From positions 1-13,858 of the forward strand of contig JAXJSH010000035.1 in assembly GCA_036310185.1 (NCBI GenBank): 13,858 nt of DNA, written 5' to 3'. Positions 6,819 to 12,664 of the stretch are shown piece after piece. The position numbers and the translations under genes are program-made. Position 1 is the first letter of the stretch; every line of letters begins with the position of its first letter. The stretch comes from JALENY01 sp036310185 (lineage in GTDB: Bacteria; Bacillota; Clostridia; Lachnospirales; Lachnospiraceae). The notes below the pieces were generated by a model that was given only the letters and a program-made list of their open reading frames with translations, was not told where the DNA came from and did no database searches.

Positions 6819-7592
6819 TTAGTGTCCGCAGGTATGTCCGCCGCAGCCATGTTCTCCGCATCCGCCGCTGTGGTGGTGTTCACCATGGTGATTACACTGC
6901 ACATCCGGATTAAAGTCAAGCGTTCCTGCCAGAAGGGCTTCCACTGCCTGATCTGCATCACCGGATACACCGCCATAGAGTTTGATGCCGGCCGCATCCA
7001 GTGCCATGCGTGCGCCGCCGCCGATTCCGCCGCAGATTAATACATCCGCTTTTAATGCGCCCAGCACTCCGGCTAATGCACCGTGGCCGTTTCCGTTGGT
7101 ATCAACGACTTCGGAAGCGATCACTTTTCCGTCTTCGATGTCATAGACTTTAAACTGCTCGGTATGGCCAAAATGCTGAAAAATCTGGCCGTTTTCGTAG
7201 GTTACTGCAATTCTCATAATATGTTCTCCCTTCGGTTTTTCGTATTGTTTGCTAAATTTTTGCTTGAAGCAGGTTACGGATTCGCAAAAAGTATTTTTTC
7301 CGTCACAGAGCTCATAATCGCCTCCTTCAATGCGAAGGGGCAGACCTTCTACCAGTACATCGGCCAGCTTTTTTCGTGCGGTTGTGTAAATCTGTTGAAC
7401 GGTGGTGCGGGCAACTTTCATGTACTCACTGCACTGTTCCTGGGAAAATCCTTCTTTGTCTATGAGACGAATGGTTTCGTACTCATCGACAGTCAATATG
7501 ACAGGCTGTTTTTCTTCTTTATTATCTGCGGGAACGAATGCAACAGTATGAGGAAAATGACATACTTTTCTGCATTTTCGCGGTCTTGGCAA
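6819..7592 (-). CDS. DUF134 (UPF0251) HTH protein fused to NifX/NifB-type metal-cluster-binding domain
   Basis: 257-aa fusion. Residues 1-100 are DUF134: PRPRKCRKVC start with a Cys motif, then a sigma-region-4-like HTH (about 35-80, VDEYETIRLIDKEGFSQEQC and ARTTVQQIYTTARKK). Residues 126-228 are a dinitrogenase iron-molybdenum-cofactor domain (MRIAVTYENG, FGHTEQFKVY, DVLICGGIGGGA). The tail (233-257) is a His/Cys-rich metal ligand cluster (CNHHGEHHHSGGCGEHGCGG). The start chosen is TTG at 7592-7590: AAGGAGGG lies 6 nt upstream, and the protein then begins M-PRPRKCRKV as DUF134 proteins do; the upstream in-frame ATG at 7652 lacks a ribosome site. Members are often linked to Fe-S or Mo cluster handling and found near Mrp/ApbC ATPases, which are absent here. 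The role is inferred to be a metal- or cluster-linked regulator. Confidence 0.9.
   Translation of the reverse strand: MPRPRKCRKVCHFPHTVAFVPADNKEEKQPVILTVDEYETIRLIDKEGFSQEQCSEYMKVARTTVQQIYTTARKKLADVLVEGLPLRIEGGDYELCDGKNTFCESVTCFKQKFSKQYEKPKGEHIMRIAVTYENGQIFQHFGHTEQFKVYDIEDGKVIASEVVDTNGNGHGALAGVLGALKADVLICGGIGGGARMALDAAGIKLYGGVSGDADQAVEALLAGTLDFNPDVQCNHHGEHHHSGGCGEHGCGGHTCGH
7215..7232 (-). promoter_or_regulatory. Internal ribosome binding site and ATG before the NifX domain
   Basis: On the minus strand AAGGGAG (7232-7226) lies 8 nt before an in-frame ATG (7217-7215), exactly where the NifX-like domain begins (Met126). A second product of 132 aa, the metal-binding domain alone, could therefore be made from the same gene. 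It may equally be a fossil of two genes that were fused. Confidence 0.55.
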
Positions 7593-7666
7593 AAGAATCC
7601 CTCCTTCAGCAAAAATGTATGAAAGGTTCAAAATACCTTTTGACCCCAACATCTTTATATAAGTTT

Positions 7667-7694
7667 ATTATACTCCGTTTTTGACATATGTCAA
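7667..7694 (-). promoter_or_regulatory. Promoter of the DUF134-NifX gene
   Basis: On the minus strand, consensus TTGACA (7694-7689), a 16-bp spacer and consensus TATAAT (7672-7667). Transcription would start near 7660, giving a leader of about 70 nt before the TTG start. The -35 lies within a perfect palindrome. Confidence 0.85.
7681..7694. promoter_or_regulatory. Perfect 14-bp palindrome TTGACATATGTCAA, candidate operator
   Basis: The palindrome covers the -35 of the minus-strand promoter. A further half-site TTGACATGT lies at 7703-7711 and includes the -35 of the divergent plus promoter. A dimeric repressor here could silence both directions; the DUF134 protein encoded next door is an obvious but untested candidate. 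The symmetric arms also happen to be TTGACA hexamers. Confidence 0.5.
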
Positions 7695-7702
7695 TAAACT
7701 AA

Positions 7703-7731
7703 TTGACATGTATATCCAGCCGGACTATACT
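7703..7731 (+). promoter_or_regulatory. Strong plus-strand promoter with no gene directly behind it
   Basis: Consensus TTGACA (7703-7708), a 17-bp spacer and TATACT (7726-7731). The predicted start near 7737 falls at the stem-loop element, and no start codon with a ribosome site follows until the reductase at 8332. The transcript would therefore be a non-coding RNA or a leader of nearly 600 nt. Confidence 0.65.
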
Positions 7732-7733
7732 TA

Positions 7734-7805
7734 AGCTGATAACAGCGTCATGGAAAAAAGATCAGCTCAGATCTTTGATTTTATCAAACAAACATATTCT
7801 GGTAT
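7734..7805 (+). ncRNA. Candidate structured RNA start, copy 2 of the two-copy element
   Basis: AGCTGAT (7734-7740) pairs perfectly with ATCAGCT (7761-7767) around a 20-nt loop AACAGCGTCATGG... A second small hairpin, TTTGAT-TTT-ATCAAA, follows at 7774-7788. The 19-bp core recurs with one change at 1007-1025, keeping a five-pair version of the stem. Together with the promoter just upstream this suggests the 5' end of a structured transcript. No known Rfam family is recognised and no clear terminator is seen. Confidence 0.35.
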
Positions 7806-7971
7806 TTTATAAAGGACAGCTTCTGAATCGTTACAGCTGGCTGAAATGTGCAGTAATTGCTCTGGTAAATTTTTTTGTTTGGGATAAAATACGAATAGAA
7901 AGGTATTTTTATGGTAAAATCAGAAGCAGATAAATAAAATCGGATAATATTCAATTTTAAGTGGCGAGATA

Positions 7972-8226
7972 ATTTTCATAATCGAATTAGTTTTATACTG
8001 GGATTAATCTCATAAATAAATCAGTTTTATACTGGGATTAATCTCATAAATAAATCAGTTTTATACTGGGATTAATCTCATAAATAAATCAGTTTTATAC
8101 TGGGGTTAATCTCATAAATGAATCAGTTTTATAACAGGATTAATCACATAAATGAATCAGTTTTATAACGGGATTAATCTCATAATCAAATTAGTCTTAT
8201 AGCGAAATTAGTTTTATAATGAAATT
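7972..8226. repeat. Tandem 34-bp repeat array built from 17-bp half-units
   Basis: The motif AGTTTTATA recurs at 7989, 8023, 8057, 8091, 8125 and 8159, exactly 34 bp apart, with a variant (AGTCTTATA) at 8193. The first three units are identical and later ones increasingly diverged. Each unit is itself two related 17-bp halves (ATCAGTTTTATACTGGG and ATTAATCTCATAAATAA). At the right end the phase shifts by one half-unit (AGTTTTATA at 8210). Weaker half-units extend left to about 7954. There are no spacers, so it is not CRISPR, and stops in all frames exclude coding. Confidence 0.93.
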
Positions 8227-8254
8227 GATCTTAAGTCTTTGCTGATTTTATAAT
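8225..8254 (+). promoter_or_regulatory. Promoter of the siroheme reductase gene, in register with the repeat array
   Basis: TTGATC (8225-8230), an 18-bp spacer and TATAAT (8249-8254). Array units carry TTAATC and TATACT at the same relative positions and spacing, so this promoter looks like the last, best-matching unit. Start near 8261 gives a leader of about 70 nt before the ATG. Confidence 0.65.
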
Positions 8255-8331
8255 TGAGCTGTTTTTTTGAAAAATACAGTTACAGTGAAAATAAAAAAGA
8301 TTTCAAATAAAAAATAGAGAGGTGACCGGGA

Positions 8332-9864
8332 ATGAATCAGAATTTGAAGGAACTCATGCGCAGTGACATCGCCCTGTTTGCTGAAAAAATCAATGCATTT
8401 GAAGGCGGTGAAGTGGACAAGAAAGCATATAAAAGCTTTTCCGGCGGGTTTGGCAGCTATGCCCAGCGAAACGGCGGAAATATGCTGCGGCTCCGCATGG
8501 CGGGAGGCAGATTGACAAAAGAAAGACTTGCTTTTCTGGCGGACAGTGTGGAGGCATATAAAATCAGCCGTATGAAAATTACGACCTGCCAGACCATACA
8601 GTTTCACAATCTGACTGCCAAAGATACGGTTGAGCTGATGGAGAAGGCATTGGATGTTGATATCGTGACCCGCGGCGGCGGCGGTGATTTTCCGCGCAAT
8701 GCCATGGCAAGCCCTCTTTCCGGTGTGGAGCAGGGTGAGTATTTTGATGTGCTTCCATGGGCGGAAGGTGTAGCCGAATATATGCTGACACTGGTAAAAG
8801 AAATTCATCTTCCGCGCAAATTAAAAGTGGCTTTTTCAAACAGTCCGAAAAATGTTACCCATGCAACGTTCCGTGATCTGGGATTTGCAGCCCGCGAAGA
8901 CGGAATGTTTGATGTGTATTGTGCCGGAGGTCTGGGACCGAATCCGAAGATTGGTGTCAAAGTGGCAGAAGCGGTAAAACCGGAAGATGTGATTGCATGT
9001 ATTGATGCAATGATTGCTGTATTTACAACATTTGGTAATTACGAGAGCCGTGCAAAGTCCAGAACACGTTATCTGCAGGATACACTTGGTGTGGATGGAT
9101 TAAAAACAGAGTATGCAAAAGCATTGGATGAAAAACTGAAAACCAGTCAGAAACTTACGGTTGATTCTAAGGCAATCGGGAAAGCCGGCGATGGTCAGAT
9201 TTCCGGTGAAAGGATTATCGCTCAGAAACAGGAAGGTTTGTATGCGGTAAGTTATCATCCGATGGGTGGTAATTTCCCTGTGGAAAAACCGAGGGAACTG
9301 TATGAAGTGATAAAAGATATGCCGCAGGTGGAATGTCGTATTTCACCGGATGGAACCCTTTATATTATTAACCTTACAGCGGTGGAAGCGAAAGCAGTTC
9401 TTGATATAACAAAAGACAGTGCGGTTACGCCGTTTCAGCATAGTGTCAGCTGCATAGGTGCATCCATCTGTCAGCAGGGTGTGCGTGATTCACAGGCACT
9501 TCTGGCTTCTATGATGGAAGCAGTGGAAGAAGCCGGGATCCCGGCAGATGCGCTTCCTACGGTTTATATTTCCGGATGTCCTTCCAGCTGCGGTACACAG
9601 CAGATCGGAACTTTGGGATTTCAGGGCGGTGTAAAATCGGTAGATGGAAAACCGCAGCCCACGTTTACTCTTTTGTTAAAGGGAAATGAACGTCAGGGTC
9701 AGGAGAGTTTGGGTGAACCTCTGGGCATGATGCTTCAGACACAGATTCCGGATTTTATGATCGAACTGGGAAAAACAGTGGCGGATTCCGGAATGGGATT
9801 TGATGCATGGCTTGAGAAATATGAGCAGGATTTCCGTGACCTGGCGGAAAAATATGTTTTATAG
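8332..9864 (+). CDS. Ferredoxin-type nitrite/sulfite reductase (siroheme and 4Fe-4S)
   Basis: Single-subunit siroheme enzyme of 510 aa, reducing sulfite to sulfide or nitrite to ammonia by six electrons, probably from ferredoxin. It shows the family's two-fold repeat: ferredoxin-like half domain (about 38-100), siroheme/4Fe-4S domain (about 105-240), second half domain (about 298-360) and second domain to the end. The cluster and siroheme cysteines are C374-x5-C380 and C416-x3-C420. Basic substrate residues equivalent to E. coli CysI R83, R153, K215 and K217 are R53, R122, K163 and K165. Cys86 (TTCQTIQFH) stands where E. coli has arginine (TNRQTFQFH). AGAGGTGA at 8317-8324 supports the ATG. 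It is monocistronic, with a terminator right after. Substrate cannot be fixed from sequence; no flavin subunit, siroheme or transport genes lie next to it. Confidence 0.9.
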   Translation: MNQNLKELMRSDIALFAEKINAFEGGEVDKKAYKSFSGGFGSYAQRNGGNMLRLRMAGGRLTKERLAFLADSVEAYKISRMKITTCQTIQFHNLTAKDTVELMEKALDVDIVTRGGGGDFPRNAMASPLSGVEQGEYFDVLPWAEGVAEYMLTLVKEIHLPRKLKVAFSNSPKNVTHATFRDLGFAAREDGMFDVYCAGGLGPNPKIGVKVAEAVKPEDVIACIDAMIAVFTTFGNYESRAKSRTRYLQDTLGVDGLKTEYAKALDEKLKTSQKLTVDSKAIGKAGDGQISGERIIAQKQEGLYAVSYHPMGGNFPVEKPRELYEVIKDMPQVECRISPDGTLYIINLTAVEAKAVLDITKDSAVTPFQHSVSCIGASICQQGVRDSQALLASMMEAVEEAGIPADALPTVYISGCPSSCGTQQIGTLGFQGGVKSVDGKPQPTFTLLLKGNERQGQESLGEPLGMMLQTQIPDFMIELGKTVADSGMGFDAWLEKYEQDFRDLAEKYVL

Positions 9865-9888
9865 AGGATGATTCCAAAAGATTTCAAA

Positions 9889-9950
9889 AAATATCCACAC
9901 AAAAAACCAGACATTTTAATCACAGATGTCTGGTTTTTATGTGGATATTT
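9889..9950. terminator. Long hairpin terminator between convergent genes
   Basis: The left arm at 9889-9913 (AAATATCCACAC, then AAAAAACCAGACA) pairs with the right arm at 9927-9950 (TGTCTGGTTTTT, then ATGTGGATATTT) around a 13-nt loop with minimal mismatch. T-rich DNA follows on the plus strand. It serves the reductase gene and, being symmetric, probably also the convergent glycosidase gene. Confidence 0.82.
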
Positions 9951-10038
9951 TATTTTGTTATTATCTAAGGTGTGGATAATAGTGTTTTAATCCGATACCT
10001 CTTAGAAAGAACAGCAAATAGAAATTTTTAATGATTTT

Positions 10039-11838
10039 CTATTTTAACAGAGCCACAGAGTAGGTTGGAAGTGTTACCTGGCTGCCGTCCATGGATACTG
10101 CATCTTCGGTGGTCTGGAGCATTCCGGCAGTTTCGATATTACCGGCTTCTTTTCCGTTTAAGGATACGTCAGACAGATCGACTGTGTTTTCGCCTTCAGA
10201 AATATTGAAAATAATCATCAGTTCGGAGCCTTCGTATTCTTTTGTGAGAACACAGATCTCATCATTGGAAAGCGCTTCGCTGAAGGTTACGGTGCCTCTG
10301 GCAATTTCCGGATAAATGTTGCGCAGTTTGATGACCTGTTTTACAAAATTATAGATGGAAGCCGGGTCTTCCTGCTGTGTTTCCAGGCTGCCGTATTTCA
10401 TTTCCACGGATTCGGCATCTGCCGGGCCATCACACATGCCTTCTGTGTTGGTGTCATCAGACCAATACATGCCAAGTCTCTTGTTTTCGTCTTTTCCGGA
10501 ACCTTTCATACCCAGTTCTTCACCATAATAAAGAAATGCATTACCGCTCATGAGCAGATTCATGGCCTGTCCCATTTTTATTTTGTTTTCCGCATAATCA
10601 CCGGTGTAATAGCCTGCGCTGCGAGCCAGGTCATGGTTGGAATAAAACGGTGCGTTGATGTAGCTGTCTGTGTATTTTGAGATGGTTTCATCCACAGCAG
10701 TGATAGCTTTTCCGTATGTGCTGGCGCCGCTCTTGGCAGATCCGTTCAGAACTTTTGCGATGTATCCGGTGCTGTCTGCAAATGAGAAATCAAATAAACT
10801 GTCCATGCCGCTTCCGTAGTATTGGGAATAGGTATTATAGTCTGCCCAGGCTTCACCCACCAGATAGGCATCCGCTTTTTTGGATTTTACCATGTCGTTA
10901 AACCAGGTCAGTACTTCCACATTAGCCGTATTGTTGCCGGTATAAAATTCTTTTACCGCATCCAGTCGGAATCCGTCCACGCCCAGGTCAAGCCAGTACT
11001 GTACAATATCGGAGTATTCCTGACGTACAGCTTCGCTTGCCAGGTTCAGGTCAGGCATTTCACTCCAGAACTGTCCTTCATAATACCACTCGGTTCCCGG
11101 AATCTGGTAGTACGCAGAGGAAATGGGAACGTTTTTTGCAGTGTCAAGGGATCCGGAGATCAGATCGGATGCCTTATAATATTTGTCGTCGACTTTGGTA
11201 ATAAAATTGTAGTAGTCAACGTAAGGGCAGGCGGTTAAATCAGGTGTCTGTCCTGCTTCAAGGGTCTGCAGGTACTGACATGCTGTTGTGAACCATTCAT
11301 GCTGGGATGAGGTATGGTTCATGACAAAGTCAATGATTACATGAATCCCGCGGTCATGGCACTCTTCAAGCAGTACTTTAAAGTCATCCATGGTTCCGTA
11401 TTCCGGATCAATGTCATAGTAGTCAGTCACATCGTATTTGTGATAGGTGGTGGACGGCATGATCGGCATCAGCCAGATTTCATTACATCCCAGGTCCGTG
11501 TCTGTGGTATTATCACCGTCATTAATGTAATCCAGTTTTTCTGTAACACCGTTTAAGTCGCCGATCCCGTCTCCATCGCTGTCGTAAAAGCTGTAAACAA
11601 ATACTTCATAGCAGGTGCGGTAGTTATCGTCAGGAACATTCAGTTCCTGATCATTTGCTTCATACATGGCCAGAGTGACTGCTCCGGATGTTTCCTCATT
11701 GGAAGATTCTTCTTCTGCGGAGATTTTTTCGTCGGTTGATGTAGTTTCTTTTGCTGCGTCGTTTTTGTCTGAGCATCCTGCTGCGGAGATACAGAGAACG
11801 CCGGCAGCAAACAGAGCGGTTAATAATCTTTTTTTCAT
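10039..11838 (-). CDS. Lipoprotein alpha-amylase family glycosidase (GH13)
   Basis: Cell-surface alpha-glucan hydrolase of 599 aa. The lipoprotein signal (MKKRLL, hydrophobic core, lipobox AAGC with Cys22) is followed by a Ser/Thr/Glu-rich linker to about residue 52. The GH13 (beta/alpha)8 barrel begins near 75. It has a calcium-type loop DSDGDGIGD (86-94), region I DFVMNH (170-175), nucleophile Asp293 in GFRLDAVKEF, acid/base Glu329 in LVGEAW and stabiliser Asp403 in YSNHD. A C-terminal beta-sandwich covers about the last 85 residues. The catalytic triad is intact. AGGAGG lies 4 nt before the ATG. It probably degrades starch or malto-oligosaccharides outside the cell; alpha-amylase, neopullulanase or oligo-1,6-glucosidase activity cannot be told apart. 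No sugar transporter lies within the window. Confidence 0.93.
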   Translation of the reverse strand: MKKRLLTALFAAGVLCISAAGCSDKNDAAKETTSTDEKISAEEESSNEETSGAVTLAMYEANDQELNVPDDNYRTCYEVFVYSFYDSDGDGIGDLNGVTEKLDYINDGDNTTDTDLGCNEIWLMPIMPSTTYHKYDVTDYYDIDPEYGTMDDFKVLLEECHDRGIHVIIDFVMNHTSSQHEWFTTACQYLQTLEAGQTPDLTACPYVDYYNFITKVDDKYYKASDLISGSLDTAKNVPISSAYYQIPGTEWYYEGQFWSEMPDLNLASEAVRQEYSDIVQYWLDLGVDGFRLDAVKEFYTGNNTANVEVLTWFNDMVKSKKADAYLVGEAWADYNTYSQYYGSGMDSLFDFSFADSTGYIAKVLNGSAKSGASTYGKAITAVDETISKYTDSYINAPFYSNHDLARSAGYYTGDYAENKIKMGQAMNLLMSGNAFLYYGEELGMKGSGKDENKRLGMYWSDDTNTEGMCDGPADAESVEMKYGSLETQQEDPASIYNFVKQVIKLRNIYPEIARGTVTFSEALSNDEICVLTKEYEGSELMIIFNISEGENTVDLSDVSLNGKEAGNIETAGMLQTTEDAVSMDGSQVTLPTYSVALLK

Positions 11839-11890
11839 AAATCCTCCTGATGTTAAAATGTTTTTATCGTAATATTAATATGCTTTGATG

Positions 11891-11912
11891 TTGTGATCAC
11901 AATTGCTGCAAT
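11891..11912. promoter_or_regulatory. Adjacent palindromes in the glycosidase leader, candidate operator
   Basis: TTGTGATCACAA (11891-11902) is a perfect 12-bp palindrome. It is followed immediately by ATTGCTGCAAT (11902-11912), an 11-bp palindrome. They lie about 50-75 bp before the glycosidase start, downstream of its predicted promoter, a position suited to repression by a sugar-responsive regulator. The binding protein is unknown. Confidence 0.4.
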
Positions 11913-11957
11913 GAGCAGAATCAGATCTGGAATGGCATTTCGCATAGAATCATTTTT

Positions 11958-11986
11958 ATTATATCATAGCTTATTTTCGCAGCAAA
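11958..11986 (-). promoter_or_regulatory. Promoter of the GH13 glycosidase gene
   Basis: On the minus strand an extended -10, TG-A-TATAAT (11966-11958), is preceded at 17 bp by a weak -35 TTTGCT (11986-11981). The expected leader is about 115 nt. A weak -35 with a strong extended -10 fits an activated or repressible gene. Confidence 0.6.
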
Positions 11987-12060
11987 TATTGTCTTTTATG
12001 GAAATGATGTGTAAATTAATGTTTTTTGCGTTTAGCATTTTGTGGGAGTATTCTCTACGG

Positions 12061-12089
12061 TTGAAAATTGTAAAATTGAGCATTATAAT
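12061..12089 (+). promoter_or_regulatory. Promoter of the HicB-like gene
   Basis: TTGAAA (12061-12066), a 17-bp spacer and consensus TATAAT (12084-12089). The predicted start near 12096 gives a leader of about 120 nt. Confidence 0.75.
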
Positions 12090-12215
12090 ATAGAAGAATG
12101 AAAGGATAAAATATATTTCTGTTAAAAGTGTTTGAAAAACGGTTCGGGAATGTATTAATAGTTACAAGATGAATTGGTTTTCATAAAACAGGGGTTTAAA
12201 AAGGAGAAAAGTATT

Positions 12216-12494
12216 ATGAAGTTTATATATCCTGCAGTTTTTCATAAAAAAGAAGACGGGACTTACGAAGGGTATTTCCCGGATCTGGAATGTTGTTATG
12301 CGAAGGGTGATACTCTGGATGAGGCGGTTGAAAATGCAAATGAAGCGGCCAGTGACTGGATTTCTCTGGAGTTGACAGAAGAAGATCCACAGATGCCTGC
12401 AGTTTCCGACGTTTGTGACATGGATCTGAAAGAGGGCGATGTTGTGCGGAATATTTCGGTGACCATTCGTCTTTATGAAGGTTGGGACGAATAG
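12216..12494 (+). CDS. Solitary HicB-like (UPF0150-type) protein
   Basis: 92-aa protein with the HicB_like fold: MKFIYPAVFHKKEDGTYEGYFPDLECCYAKGDTLDEAVENA, with the typical F-P-D-L and T-x-x-E-A pattern. It ends right after the last strand of that domain (RNISVTIRLYEGWDE) and so lacks the RHH or HTH DNA-binding tail of full HicB antitoxins. The ATG at 12216 is preferred over 12174 because AAAGGAGA is 9 nt upstream. No HicA toxin gene is adjacent on either side, so toxin neutralisation in cis is unlikely; it could be an orphan antitoxin acting elsewhere or a domesticated protein. It has its own promoter. Confidence 0.83.
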   Translation: MKFIYPAVFHKKEDGTYEGYFPDLECCYAKGDTLDEAVENANEAASDWISLELTEEDPQMPAVSDVCDMDLKEGDVVRNISVTIRLYEGWDE

Positions 12495-12514
12495 AAGAAA
12501 CCGTTCCTTTTTTT
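12484..12514 (+). terminator. Probable intrinsic terminator of the HicB-like gene
   Basis: GGGACG (12484-12489) pairs with CGTTCC (12502-12507), with one wobble, and a run of seven T follows. The short six-pair stem overlaps the end of the coding region, with the stop codon in the loop. Confidence 0.5.
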
Positions 12515-12585
12515 GGCTGGAGTCGTACAATTTTTATGTTATTTTCTGAAAAAGCGAAAAATCAAAAGGAAATTTCTGCCTTCGT

Positions 12586-12614
12586 TTGTCACAGCAGGGT
12601 TTTTGTGATATAAT
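12586..12614 (+). promoter_or_regulatory. Promoter of uxuA
   Basis: TTGTCA (12586-12591), a 17-bp spacer and TATAAT (12609-12614) with the extended TG at 12606-12607. It is a strong sigma-A promoter with a leader of about 45 nt. No catabolite-repression (cre) box of good quality overlaps it. Confidence 0.85.
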
Positions 12615-12664
12615 CAGCATAACGAATGCGTTTAGAATTTAATAAACAAAAGGAGGAATTTTTT

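Larger units (their letters stand above)
7593..8331. other. 739-bp divergent non-coding control region
   Basis: No credible gene lies between the DUF134-NifX start and the siroheme reductase start. The region carries a minus promoter, a plus promoter, a shared TTGACA palindrome, a stem-loop element, a 17/34-bp tandem array and the reductase promoter, listed separately. The open frame at 7703-7933 would start at the -35 hexamer with no ribosome site and is not accepted. Confidence 0.75.
11839..12215. other. Divergent intergenic control region (glycosidase / HicB-like gene)
   Basis: This 377-bp stretch holds a minus promoter with palindromes in its leader for the glycosidase and a plus promoter for the HicB-like gene. 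No HicA toxin-like frame, with or without a ribosome site, was found here. Confidence 0.65.

Noticed and set aside
7703..7933. 76-codon plus-strand frame in the divergent region
   Set aside because: Its TTG start is the -35 hexamer of a promoter, no ribosome site exists, and the frame shows no family motif.
7972..8226. CRISPR array
   Set aside because: Units are contiguous 34-bp tandem copies with no unique spacers, built of 17-bp halves, and no cas genes are nearby.
11873..12215. HicA toxin gene upstream of the HicB-like gene
   Set aside because: No frame with a ribosome site or the G-S-H-H motif of HicA is present on either strand.
12547..12565. cre (catabolite repression) box before uxuA
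   Set aside because: TGAAAAAGCGAAAAATCA has wrong spacing between TG and CG compared with the cre consensus.
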